From UBA3263 sp964528425 (GTDB lineage Bacteria > Bacteroidota > Bacteroidia > Bacteroidales > Muribaculaceae): a stretch of DNA of 64,000 bases. Within the stretch, counting starts at the first letter, position 1, and each line of letters starts with the position of its first letter. The notes beneath the pieces were generated by a model. It had not been told where the DNA came from, did no database searches, and worked only from the letters and a program-made list of their open reading frames with translations. Of this stretch, positions 19,001-27,045 are shown one piece after another. The DNA lies in the NCBI GenBank assembly GCA_964528425.1, contig CAZGTD010000010.1:6821-70820 (forward strand). The letters are read 5' to 3'. Both the position numbers and the translations under genes were made by a program.

Positions 19001-19259
19001 CCGCGTATATTGGCCCTCACAACCTGACATGCAGCCTCAGGCTCTCGACTTACTCCACAACAAGGAAATCGATATGGTTGTCAACGTGCCCAAAAATCTT
19101 ACGCCCACCGAACTCAGCAATGGCTACAAGATTCGTCGCGCCGCGATTGACCTTAACGTGCCCTTGCTGACTAACGCACGCCTGGCCGCAGCATTTATAT
19201 CCGCCTTCACCTCGATGACGCTCGACGACATCGAAATCAAGTCCTGGGACGAATACTGA
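16038..19259 (+). CDS. carB: Carbamoyl-phosphate synthase large subunit
   Basis: Full-length CarB of 1073 residues, with two tandem ATP-grasp halves that phosphorylate bicarbonate and then carbamate. The halves begin with LLLGSGALKIGEAGEFDYSG and VVLGSGAYRIGSSVEFDWCS. Other signatures are VIVRAAYALGGLGSG, GLGYG, VLVRPSYVLSGAAM and the oligomerisation region in between. The C-terminal MGS-like allosteric domain is present (YATGGTHQFLNDNGIPAIRV), the usual site of UMP or ornithine control. It overlaps the next gene by 1 bp. Confidence 0.98.
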   Translation: MNEIKKVLLLGSGALKIGEAGEFDYSGSQALKAMKEEGIETVLINPNIATVQTSDGFADKIYFLPVTPLFVEKVIKKERPDGILLAFGGQTALNCGVELYRSGILEKYGVKVLGTPVRAIMDTEDRELFVKKLDEINVKTIKSEAVSTTADALSAAEELGYPVIVRAAYALGGLGSGFCNNREELISLVEKALSFSPQVLVEKSLKGWKEVEYEVVRDRFDNCITVCNMENLDPLGIHTGESIVVAPSQTLTNEDYHYLRSLAIKIIRHIGIVGECNVQYAFDPESMDYRVIEVNARLSRSSALASKATGYPLAFVAAKLGLGYGLFDLKNSVTKETSAFFEPALDYIVVKIPRWDLGKFHGVRREIGSSMKSVGEVMAIGRTFEEAIQKGLRMIGQGMHGFVGNKELNVSDIDKALAEPTDKRIFVLSQALQHNYSIERIHELTKIDRWFLHKLNNIVATYNELQQFDTLSELPRELLLIAKQQGFSDFQIARSIDAAITGAKAHEASLGVRNRRKELGILPVVKQIDTLAAEYPAQTNYLYLTYNGSVNDINYENDNRSIVVLGSGAYRIGSSVEFDWCSVNALLTVKKQGYRSVMINYNPETVSTDYDMCDRLYFDELTFERVMDIIDLETPYGTILSVGGQIPNNLAMKLDAQGVNILGTTAQSIDNAEDRHKFSSMLDELGIDQPAWRELTSMDDIHKFIDEVGFPVLVRPSYVLSGAAMNVCSNTEELERFLRLAANVSKEHPVVVSQFIQFAKEIEMDAVAQNGEIKAYAISEHIEFAGVHSGDATIQFPPQKLYVETMRRLKKVSAKIAKALNISGPFNIQFLAKNNDIKVIECNLRASRSFPFVSKVLKINFIDLATRIMLGEDVEKPSKSAFDLDYVGIKASQFSFSRLQGADPVLGVDMSSTGEVGCIGDDTSEALLKAMLSVGQRVPEKSVLLSTGTPKQKADMLDSAHLLHNHGYKIYATGGTHQFLNDNGIPAIRVYWPSQPDMQPQALDLLHNKEIDMVVNVPKNLTPTELSNGYKIRRAAIDLNVPLLTNARLAAAFISAFTSMTLDDIEIKSWDEY

Positions 19260-20590
19260 TGGCCCCGCGCGCGCAGTTCACCACCCGTTTGGGAGTAATC
19301 GCCGCCACGGTTGGCTCAGCAGTCGGCCTTGGAAATGTATGGCGATTCCCCTACGAGGCAGGTGTGCACGGCGGCGGCGCATTTATGCTCATATACCTGC
19401 TCTTCATTCTATGCCTGGGCATCCCGGTAATCACTGCCGAATTCATAATCGGCCGTGCTGCCAAAAAGAATGTTTACGGTGCATTTAAAACCCTACCCGG
19501 CTCAAAATGCTGGAATCTGATTGGTTTTAACGGCATTATTGCAGCATTGATAATCCTAAGCTTCTATAGTGTAGTTGCCGGCTGGACAGCCGACTACATC
19601 CTACGCTCTTTACAAGGCTTCAGTGGCGCTTCGGATCAGCAGGAGCTCCATCAACAGTTCTCGGAGTTCACCGGATCATGGAAAGCGGTGCTGTTCACCT
19701 TAATTTTCCTTGCCTTGAACTTTTTTATACTCCGCAAGGGAGTTCAGAAAGGCATCGAACGGATGTCGAATCTGCTTATGCCGCTGCTTTTCGCCATACT
19801 GTTGATTTTTGCTTTGAACTCACTGATGCTCCCCGGTGCGAAAGAAGGCCTCCAATTCCTTTTCAAGTCCGATTTCTCCAAACTCACGCCCGGCGTGTGG
19901 CTCGGTGCCATGGGGCAGGCATTCTTCTCGCTCAGCATAGGTCTCGGATGTATGCTCACCTACGCAAGTTATTTCAAACCTGAAACCAAACTGCTGAAAA
20001 ATGCCGTTACTATTGCCGGTCTCGACACTATGGTTGCCATTTTGTCAGGAATAATAATCTTCCCGGCGGTATTTTCATTCGGCCAGTCACCGGCCGGTGG
20101 CCCGAAACTTGTTTTTGAGGTTTTACCGGCCATATTCCACAGCCTGCCCCTGGGTCAGCTCTGGTCTCCCCTATTCTTCTTCCTTTTACTGCTTGCATCC
20201 ATCACCTCTACTATTTCAATGGCAGAAATAGCCATTGCCTACTTCTGTGAAGAGTGCAAAATGCCACGCTCTAAAGCTACGGCCATGACTATCGGTATAT
20301 GCGCGGTATTCGGCACTCTCTGCTCGCTTTCGTTCAATCCAGAACTGAATATCTACTTGTTTGGAATGAGCCTGTTTGATTTATTCGACTTCGTTTCGAG
20401 CACCATTTGCCTGCCAATCGGCGGCATTATGATTTCGCTCTACGTCGGCTACGTTATGAAACGCCATGCGGTTGAGGCCCAGCTGCGTGGAGTTTCAAAA
20501 ATCATTGTATCGCTCCTTCTATTTATCCTTCGCTTTATAGCTCCGCTTTGCATAACGTTAATATTTCTTTCAGGGCTCGGCCTATTCTGA
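19259..20590 (+). CDS. Sodium-dependent transporter, neurotransmitter:sodium symporter (NSS) family
   Basis: Membrane protein of 443 residues with about 11-12 helices. The first helix carries the NSS sodium and substrate signature: GVIAATVGSAVGLGNVWRFP at residues 12-31, followed by GGGAFMLIYLL. This is the same layout as bacterial LeuT and MhsT, which carry amino acids. The substrate here cannot be read from the sequence. The ATG overlaps the carB stop, so it is cotranscribed with carbamoyl-phosphate synthesis; uptake of an amino acid linked to nitrogen or arginine metabolism is a reasonable guess only. Confidence 0.92.
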   Translation: MAPRAQFTTRLGVIAATVGSAVGLGNVWRFPYEAGVHGGGAFMLIYLLFILCLGIPVITAEFIIGRAAKKNVYGAFKTLPGSKCWNLIGFNGIIAALIILSFYSVVAGWTADYILRSLQGFSGASDQQELHQQFSEFTGSWKAVLFTLIFLALNFFILRKGVQKGIERMSNLLMPLLFAILLIFALNSLMLPGAKEGLQFLFKSDFSKLTPGVWLGAMGQAFFSLSIGLGCMLTYASYFKPETKLLKNAVTIAGLDTMVAILSGIIIFPAVFSFGQSPAGGPKLVFEVLPAIFHSLPLGQLWSPLFFFLLLLASITSTISMAEIAIAYFCEECKMPRSKATAMTIGICAVFGTLCSLSFNPELNIYLFGMSLFDLFDFVSSTICLPIGGIMISLYVGYVMKRHAVEAQLRGVSKIIVSLLLFILRFIAPLCITLIFLSGLGLF

Positions 20591-20636
20591 ACCAATCAGT
20601 TTGGCACGGTGTTTGATATTCACAAGATAAAACCAA

Positions 20637-22658
20637 ATGCAAAATATGGAAACAATCGAAAAAAAACAAGGTTCTATCGGTGTTACTACCGAAAACATTT
20701 TCCCCGTAATTAAAAAATTCCTCTATAGCGACCACGAAATCTTTCTGCGCGAACTCGTAAGCAACGCCGTGGACGCAACTCAAAAACTTAAAACCCTGTC
20801 ATCATTCGGCGAATTCAAAGGTGAGCTCGGCGATTTGAAAGTAACGGTAACCATTGATAAAGAAGCCGGCACACTCACGGTTTCTGACCATGGCATCGGC
20901 ATGACTGCAGAAGATGTTGAAAAATACATCAACCAGATTGCCTTTTCCGGTGCCGAAGAATTTGTTAATAAATATAAGGACACTGCAAACGGAATTATCG
21001 GCCACTTCGGCCTCGGCTTCTACTCGGCCTTCATGGTGTCGAACAAAGTGGAAATCCGCACCCTAAGTTATAAGGAAGGTGCCCAGGCCGTGCGCTGGGA
21101 ATGCGACGGTTCTCCGGTCTATACCCTCGAACCGTGTGACAAGGAAACCCGCGGCACCGACATCATTCTGTATATCGATGATGAAAGCAAGGAATTTCTC
21201 GAGCAGACCCGCATTGACACTCTGCTGCGCAAATATTGCCGCTTCCTTCCTGTCCCCGTTGAAAGCAACGGCGTAGTTATCAACTCCACTGAGCCAACTT
21301 GGACCAAAAAGCCGGCAGACCTGACCGACAAGGATTACATTGATTTCTACCATGAGCTATATCCCGGTCAGGATGATCCTTTATTCTGGATTCACCTCAA
21401 CGTTGACTATCCGTTTACTTTAACTGGTATTCTCTACTTCCCTAAGATTCACAATAATTTTGAGCTTACTAAAAACCGAATTCAGCTCTATTCCAACCAG
21501 GTTTTCGTAACAGACTCGGTTGAAGGCGTAGTGCCTGAGTTCATGATGCTTCTTCAAGGTGTGATTGACTCGCCCGACATTCCTCTGAACGTTAGCCGTA
21601 GCTACCTGCAGAGCGACTCGGCAGTTAAGAAAATCTCGGGCTACATCACCAAGAAGGTTGCCCAGCGCCTCGAAGATATTTTCAAGGCCGACCGCAAAGA
21701 CTTTGAAGCCAAATGGGACGATATTAAGGTGTTCATTGAATACGGTATGCTGACCGACGATAAGTTCCGCGATGCGGCAATGAACTTCTGCCTGCTCAAA
21801 GACACCGAAGGGAAGTACTATACTATCAACGAGTATAAAACCCTTATTGAAGCCAATCAGACAGATGCTCAGAAGCAGATTGTGTTCCTCTACACCACCG
21901 ACCCCACCGCACAGTTCTCGTATATCAACGAAGCTACTTCCAAAGGCTACAGCGTATTGGTTATGGATGGTCAGCTCGACAGCCACTTCGTTGGCCTGCT
22001 CGAAACAAAAATCGAGGGCTCGCGGTTTGTACGCGTCGACTCTGATATTATCGATAAGCTTATAGACAAAGGCAACGCCAAATCGTCGAATCTGTCGGGC
22101 GCAACGCTCGAAATGATGTCGGGAATCTTCAAATCGCAGATTCCTAACGTTGAAAAGGCCGAATTCCTGGTGCAGCTTGAAGCCCTCAGCGCATCTTCGA
22201 TGCCCGTAACCATAACCGTTAACGAATACATGCGCCGCATGAAGGAGATGGCCGCCATGCAGCCGGGCATGAACTTCTACAGTCAGTTGCCCGATACTTA
22301 TTCGCTGGTGGTCAACACCGAACATCCACTTGTAGCTAAAATTAAGGAAGAAGCTGAAAAAGCCATAGGCGAAGATATCAATAAAGCATTCGCCGAACTC
22401 GGCGAAGCTGAAACCAAGCTCAATGCAGTCAATGCCGAAGTCAAAGACCATAAACCGACCGACGAACAGCAAAAGCAGATTGACGAACTGCAAACGGCTA
22501 TGGTTTCTTCCAGAACAGCAATAGCTGATAAAGCCAAGGAATTCGCTTCCAAGCAGCCGCTCGTGCGTCAGCTTATTGACCTTGCTCTGCTTTCGACCGG
22601 AATGTTGCGTGGCCGCGAGTTGAGCGACTTTGTAAACCGTTCAGTATCTTTATTGTAA
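20637..22658 (+). CDS. htpG: Molecular chaperone HtpG (Hsp90)
   Basis: ATP-dependent chaperone of 673 residues. The N-terminal GHKL ATPase shows LVSNAVDATQKL (metal/ATP Asn), DHGIGMT and GHFGLGFYSAFMV. The middle domain contains LNVSRSYLQSD with the Arg that reaches ATP. A charged stretch near residues 560-620 and the C-terminal dimerisation domain follow, which makes it slightly longer than E. coli HtpG, as in other Bacteroidota. A second Met three codons in (20646) is an equally possible start. No clear -7 box lies in the 46 bp after the transporter gene. Confidence 0.97.
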   Translation: MQNMETIEKKQGSIGVTTENIFPVIKKFLYSDHEIFLRELVSNAVDATQKLKTLSSFGEFKGELGDLKVTVTIDKEAGTLTVSDHGIGMTAEDVEKYINQIAFSGAEEFVNKYKDTANGIIGHFGLGFYSAFMVSNKVEIRTLSYKEGAQAVRWECDGSPVYTLEPCDKETRGTDIILYIDDESKEFLEQTRIDTLLRKYCRFLPVPVESNGVVINSTEPTWTKKPADLTDKDYIDFYHELYPGQDDPLFWIHLNVDYPFTLTGILYFPKIHNNFELTKNRIQLYSNQVFVTDSVEGVVPEFMMLLQGVIDSPDIPLNVSRSYLQSDSAVKKISGYITKKVAQRLEDIFKADRKDFEAKWDDIKVFIEYGMLTDDKFRDAAMNFCLLKDTEGKYYTINEYKTLIEANQTDAQKQIVFLYTTDPTAQFSYINEATSKGYSVLVMDGQLDSHFVGLLETKIEGSRFVRVDSDIIDKLIDKGNAKSSNLSGATLEMMSGIFKSQIPNVEKAEFLVQLEALSASSMPVTITVNEYMRRMKEMAAMQPGMNFYSQLPDTYSLVVNTEHPLVAKIKEEAEKAIGEDINKAFAELGEAETKLNAVNAEVKDHKPTDEQQKQIDELQTAMVSSRTAIADKAKEFASKQPLVRQLIDLALLSTGMLRGRELSDFVNRSVSLL

Positions 22659-22661
22659 TAG

Positions 22662-23975
22662 ATGACCAAACACCTCATCAGCGCACTTATAGCGCTTGTT
22701 AGCGCGGGCATTGCTTTCGGGCAGTGTCCGCTAACATTTGTTGGGGCCGAGCAGGCCCAGATAGGAATTTATGTGGCTCCGCTTTCGGGAGGCGATCCCA
22801 CGGTTGCATATAATTCCGAAGTTTTAATGACCCCGGCATCGGTTATGAAGTCGGTAACCGTTGCCGCCGCCCTAAAGAAATATGGCGGCGACTACAGATG
22901 GAAAACCACCGTTAGCGCCGCCGGCAACATCAGCCAAGGCACTCTCCACGGCAACCTTGTCATTACCGGCTCGGGTGACCCTACGCTCGGCTCGGTTGAG
23001 TTCAATAAAGAACGTGAGGGATTCCTGACTGCCCTGAAAAATGCCGCCGCCGGCTATGGTTTCACCCAAATCACCGGCGCGGCAATCGAGTCGGAATCTT
23101 GGCCTGACCAAGGGGCCGTAGAATCATGGGAGATTGAAGATATTCCGGGTATCGACGGCGCCGGTTTCTATTCGCTGAACTGGCGCGACAACGTGTTTAC
23201 CCTGTCGGTTCCCTCCTGGAAAACATTCCCCGAAATTCCCGGGCTCAAGATTATTCAACAGCCCAACAGCACTTACCTGCATTTCTTCCGCAATCCGGGC
23301 AGCTATGACTTGGTGGTTTCAGGGTCGCTTGGCCGTCACCAAAAATCGGCCACTCTGAAGTGCTCGATGCCCTACCCGCCCGCGGTTCTGCTCAACGAAG
23401 TAACCAAGCAGTTTAATGGCGCGCAACCGGCCGAAAAAAGCAACAATTCATCGCTGATTCTCGAATATTACTCACCGCGGTTAAGAAGTGTGACCCGCTC
23501 GTTGATGGTGCGCTCAGACAATCAGATGGCCGAGGCCACATTGCGCCTGCTCGCGCCGCGCCAGACCCGCAAAACGGCAATTGCTGTCGAGCGGAACATA
23601 TTAACCAATATGGGTGTCGACTTGCGCGGTTGCAGAATCGCCGACGGCAGCGGCCTTTCGCGCCACAACGCAATCTCCCCGCGCCAGCTCGGCGAAGTGT
23701 TGCGCGCAATGGCCGACAACAGCGACTACGTCGGCTCCTTTGCCCGCGTTGGCTTGGACGGCACCGTGCGTAACTTTATGCGCGACAGCACATGTCGCGA
23801 CAACTATTGCCTCAAGTCCGGGTCGATGACCGGGGTTGTGTGCTATGTAGGCTATCGGCTCGACCCGCAGACCAAAGCCCCCACCCACGCCGTGGCCATA
23901 ATGATAAACAACGCGCCCGACCAAAAGGCTGCGCGCGCTGCGATATCATCGTTTCTCGATGCTCTGCTGTTTTAA
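22662..23975 (+). CDS. dacB: D-alanyl-D-alanine carboxypeptidase/endopeptidase (PBP4 type)
   Basis: Periplasmic penicillin-binding protein of 437 residues with a signal peptide (LISALIALVSAGIAFG). The three active-site motifs of the S13 family are in order: SVMK near residue 65 (SxxK with the nucleophilic Ser), SDN near residue 287 (SxN), and KSGSMTG near residue 386 (KTG-type). The large insert between the first and second motifs that defines PBP4/DacB is present. It trims or cuts peptidoglycan cross-links. It starts 3 bp after htpG, and its end overlaps the convergent gene by 4 bp. Confidence 0.94.
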   Translation: MTKHLISALIALVSAGIAFGQCPLTFVGAEQAQIGIYVAPLSGGDPTVAYNSEVLMTPASVMKSVTVAAALKKYGGDYRWKTTVSAAGNISQGTLHGNLVITGSGDPTLGSVEFNKEREGFLTALKNAAAGYGFTQITGAAIESESWPDQGAVESWEIEDIPGIDGAGFYSLNWRDNVFTLSVPSWKTFPEIPGLKIIQQPNSTYLHFFRNPGSYDLVVSGSLGRHQKSATLKCSMPYPPAVLLNEVTKQFNGAQPAEKSNNSSLILEYYSPRLRSVTRSLMVRSDNQMAEATLRLLAPRQTRKTAIAVERNILTNMGVDLRGCRIADGSGLSRHNAISPRQLGEVLRAMADNSDYVGSFARVGLDGTVRNFMRDSTCRDNYCLKSGSMTGVVCYVGYRLDPQTKAPTHAVAIMINNAPDQKAARAAISSFLDALLF

Positions 23976-25153
23976 ATCGAGTCTTTGCGTCGGATTTTAA
24001 GCGGATGCGCACCCTCGGGAAGAGGGCCATCGATAACTAACGCGAGATAACCCCCGCCGCCGGCACCGGCAAGCTTATGCGCTAATGACTTATCAGCATA
24101 CTTGTCTATATAATCCTGCACCCCGTCGGCAACCATCGCCGGGAACATTGAAATCTGCGCGTCAAATGAATCCTGATATGCCTTGGCAAATGCAGGCAGG
24201 TCGCGTGACTTGATGGCCTCCCAGCAGCGGCCGGCTGCATCGGCCAAGGCCTTAACCTTTTGCGGGGTGATATCTTTGCCTTCAACTACCGAACAGCCTG
24301 GTCGGCGTGGAAACATCGGAACAAGACACAGATGCTGCTCAAGCCACTGCAAAGTCCCCTCATCAGTTATTGACTCAATTTTCGATGGCCAGTATGTACT
24401 ATCGTAATAGTGGCGGTTCAGTCCCGACATACAAATCCCGATAGCATCCTGGGCGCCGGAAATGTGGCCCTTATCCTCCTCCGGATCATTTTCGAAGCAA
24501 AACAGCAGCCGCGCAAGCATCTCTTCATTATAGTTTGGCAGCTGATAAGGCCAAATTTTGCGTGCCGCGTTTCTGGTTGAAGTCGACATGCCGCCGCGCT
24601 CCATATACTCTTCAACAGGCTCAAGCGATATTGTCAGCGCCCACCCCGGATGATATTGGCTAACATATGGCTGATCAATCCATGTTCCAGCCAGGTCCAG
24701 ACGATATGGAAGCTGCGAGGCTACTCCGCTTCGTAAACTCGTTGTTGAACGCGCTTGCAATCCTTTTTCAGGTTCACGTTCAAGCACAACGTATTTAATT
24801 CCACGCTCCTCGCAGAACTTGCGTTTCGTTTCATTGCCGCCGTCGCTGTTAACAACAAAAACATCCGGTTTTACCATATCCAGCGTGTCGACAAAATCCA
24901 TGATTCCCGATCCGCGGTTAATCCATGCGTCCGTTACGTAGCGAATTGCTTTTACCATGTATAGGCGTTCTTTTTCGCTATAAACGGTTTTACGGTGCTT
25001 GAGTTCCTCAATTGTGGCATCAGAACCTATGCCCACATACAGATCGCCATATTGTGCCGCCTCTTTAAAGAAAGCGACATGACCGGAATGAAGCATGTCG
25101 TAACACCCCGACACAAAAACTTTTGGCCGGGTATTTTGATTATCTTTTGACAT
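23972..25153 (-). CDS. Fusion: cytidylyltransferase-like domain + GHMP-kinase-like domain
   Basis: Two-domain protein of 393 residues. Residues 9-135 form a nucleotidyltransferase of the TagD/RfaE-C type: VSGCYDMLHSGHVAFFKEAA (HxGH motif) and ARSTTSLR near 135 (ISSTxxR-like). The rest looks like a compact GHMP sugar kinase: RLDLAGTWIDQP (substrate loop), GGMSTSTRNAA (possible phosphate loop), KGHISGAQDAIG with the acidic catalytic residue, and AGAGGGGYLALV (C-terminal motif 3). The combination suggests phosphorylation of a sugar and its activation to a nucleotide sugar. The order resembles Bacteroides Fkp, but the nucleotidyltransferase type differs. It overlaps a FucP-type permease by 14 bp. 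The substrate is unknown. Confidence 0.8.
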   Translation of the reverse strand: MSKDNQNTRPKVFVSGCYDMLHSGHVAFFKEAAQYGDLYVGIGSDATIEELKHRKTVYSEKERLYMVKAIRYVTDAWINRGSGIMDFVDTLDMVKPDVFVVNSDGGNETKRKFCEERGIKYVVLEREPEKGLQARSTTSLRSGVASQLPYRLDLAGTWIDQPYVSQYHPGWALTISLEPVEEYMERGGMSTSTRNAARKIWPYQLPNYNEEMLARLLFCFENDPEEDKGHISGAQDAIGICMSGLNRHYYDSTYWPSKIESITDEGTLQWLEQHLCLVPMFPRRPGCSVVEGKDITPQKVKALADAAGRCWEAIKSRDLPAFAKAYQDSFDAQISMFPAMVADGVQDYIDKYADKSLAHKLAGAGGGGYLALVIDGPLPEGAHPLKIRRKDSI

Positions 25154-26390
25154 TTACAACCGAATAAATAAGAATAACAAAGAAACACACCAGAGGAACG
25201 GCAAAAGATACGGAAACATTCCCGCTTACGTCGCTGATATAACCTTGCAAGGGTGTTACAAGGGCCCCTCCGACAATTGACATTATCAACCCCGACGATG
25301 CAAGTTTAGCGGTCGAGCCGGTTATTCCGTTTAGTGCCATTCCATAAATGGTAGGAAACATAAGGCTCATAAAGGCTGAGATAAACACCAGTCCGATAAT
25401 CGAAGTCAAACCCGAACCAAGAATCACGGTCAAGGTCGCAATTATAGCTCCCACAGTCGCTACCACCATCAATTTCGCTGGTTTTACAGTCTTCATAAGC
25501 CATGTAAACAGGAAGCGACAAAGAGTAAACAATACTATAGCGATAAGAAAATAATCGCTCGCAGCTGCTTCGCGAATTCCGAGCTCATTCATGGTCAGAC
25601 GAATCGAAAAGGACCACACGCAAGTTTGAGCTCCAACATAAAAAAATTGGGCAACAACTCCATAGCGATAGCGGCTATTATTCCATAGCGACCTGATTAT
25701 ACTACTTACCGGTGAGTCAAGACGGGACGTGTCGCGCTCACCCGGCATCTTTGCCAAAGCAATAACAATTGTAAGAACAATCAGGACAATGCCAATCAGC
25801 ATATACGTTTCCGAAACAGCATTGAATTCACGGTGTTGGAGGGCCGAGAGCGCCTCGGCCGACATTGCTCCGCGCTCTTCGGCACCGGCTTCGTGAAGTT
25901 GCGAAAGTATGAGAAACCTGCTTAAAAAAATACCGGCTACTGCACCGAGAGGATTAAACGCCTGAGCGATATTCAACCTGCGAGTTGCCGTTTCGGGGCT
26001 GCCAAGCTCCATTATAAGCGGGTTAGCGGTGGTTTCAAGTATCGCGCAACCACCGGCCATAACATAAATTGCCAGCAGAAAAAAGGAGTAGCTCCCCTCA
26101 TTACCGGCCGGCGTAAACAGCATAGTTCCCAAAGCATATAAAATCAACCCGACAATAATTCCGCTCTTATAGCTGAACCTGCGGATAAACAATGCCGCCG
26201 GAACCGCAAAGCAGAAATATGAACCATAAAAGGCAAACTGCACCAGCGAAGTCTGTAGGTCGCTAATCGACATGATTCGCTTGAAAGCAGCCAGCAACGT
26301 ATCGTTCATATTGTTAGCCACGCCCCATAATAAAAAGAGCATGGTAACCAGTATGAAGGGCAGAGTATATGACTTACGGGAAATACTCAT
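25140..26390 (-). CDS. MFS sugar permease, FucP (L-fucose:H+ symporter) family
   Basis: Major facilitator of 416 residues with 12 predicted helices. FucP-family features are visible: the helix 1 segment FLLWGVANNMNDTLLAAFK, with the Asp matching the proton-coupled residue of E. coli FucP, and CAILETTANPLIMELG in helix 4, with the second acidic residue. NIAQAFNPLGAVAG is also typical. FucP relatives carry fucose, and some carry glucose, galactose or N-acetylglucosamine, so fucose is not certain. It is translationally coupled on both sides, to upp (4 bp overlap) and to the nucleotidyltransferase/kinase fusion (14 bp overlap). Confidence 0.88.
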   Translation of the reverse strand: MSISRKSYTLPFILVTMLFLLWGVANNMNDTLLAAFKRIMSISDLQTSLVQFAFYGSYFCFAVPAALFIRRFSYKSGIIVGLILYALGTMLFTPAGNEGSYSFFLLAIYVMAGGCAILETTANPLIMELGSPETATRRLNIAQAFNPLGAVAGIFLSRFLILSQLHEAGAEERGAMSAEALSALQHREFNAVSETYMLIGIVLIVLTIVIALAKMPGERDTSRLDSPVSSIIRSLWNNSRYRYGVVAQFFYVGAQTCVWSFSIRLTMNELGIREAAASDYFLIAIVLFTLCRFLFTWLMKTVKPAKLMVVATVGAIIATLTVILGSGLTSIIGLVFISAFMSLMFPTIYGMALNGITGSTAKLASSGLIMSIVGGALVTPLQGYISDVSGNVSVSFAVPLVCFFVILIYSVVNVKR

Positions 26391-27040
26391 AATTTCTCGC
26401 CGTAGGCAAGGTCGCCGGCATCGCCCAGACCGGGCACAATATAAGAATGGTCGTTTATTTCCGGATCAATGGCCGCACACCAAACCGTGGTTTTATCTTC
26501 AGGAAAAGTCTTCTTTATGTATTCGATAGCAGCTTCCGATGCAATAACCGATGCAACATGAATATGATCCGGATTCCCCTTAGTCAAAAGAGCCCTATAG
26601 CTCAACTCCATAGAGGTGCCGGTAGCAAGCATGGGGTCACACAAAATAACCGTTTTGCCTGTCAAATCAGGCGAAGCTATATACTCAATGAAAACGTCAA
26701 AGTTCTCTTTCTCCTTATATTTTCTATATGCTGAAACAAATGCGTTTCCGGCATGATCGAAATAATTGAGGAAACCCTGATGGAAAGGAAGACCCGCACG
26801 GAAAATAGTTGCAAGAACTACTTTTTCGGAAAGTTCCATGCAAACACAAGGAGCCAAGGGTGTTTGTATTTCTCGGGCGGAATATTCAAGCTCTTTCGAA
26901 ATTTCATAGGCCATAATTTCGCCTATGCGTTCCAGATTGCGTCGGAAACGGAGCATATCCGAATGAACGTTAACATCGCGTAGCTCCATCATATACTGGC
27001 TCAGGAGCGAATTGTTTTCAGTAAGATTATTAATTTTCAT
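26387..27040 (-). CDS. upp: Uracil phosphoribosyltransferase
   Basis: Salvage enzyme of 217 residues making UMP from uracil and PRPP. The PRPP-binding loop CDPMLATGTSM lies near residue 134, preceded by two hydrophobic residues as in all type I phosphoribosyltransferases. The uracil-binding segment near the C-terminus appears as HSYIVPGLGDAGDLAYG. REIQTPL and RAGLPFHQGF match the family. It starts 6 bp after the upstream barrel gene and overlaps the permease by 4 bp. Confidence 0.95.
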   Translation of the reverse strand: MKINNLTENNSLLSQYMMELRDVNVHSDMLRFRRNLERIGEIMAYEISKELEYSAREIQTPLAPCVCMELSEKVVLATIFRAGLPFHQGFLNYFDHAGNAFVSAYRKYKEKENFDVFIEYIASPDLTGKTVILCDPMLATGTSMELSYRALLTKGNPDHIHVASVIASEAAIEYIKKTFPEDKTTVWCAAIDPEINDHSYIVPGLGDAGDLAYGEKL

Positions 27041-27045
27041 ATTTC

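Noticed and set aside
21420..22493. 357-codon minus-strand frame
   Set aside because: Antisense shadow of htpG, with no promoter or recognisable domain.
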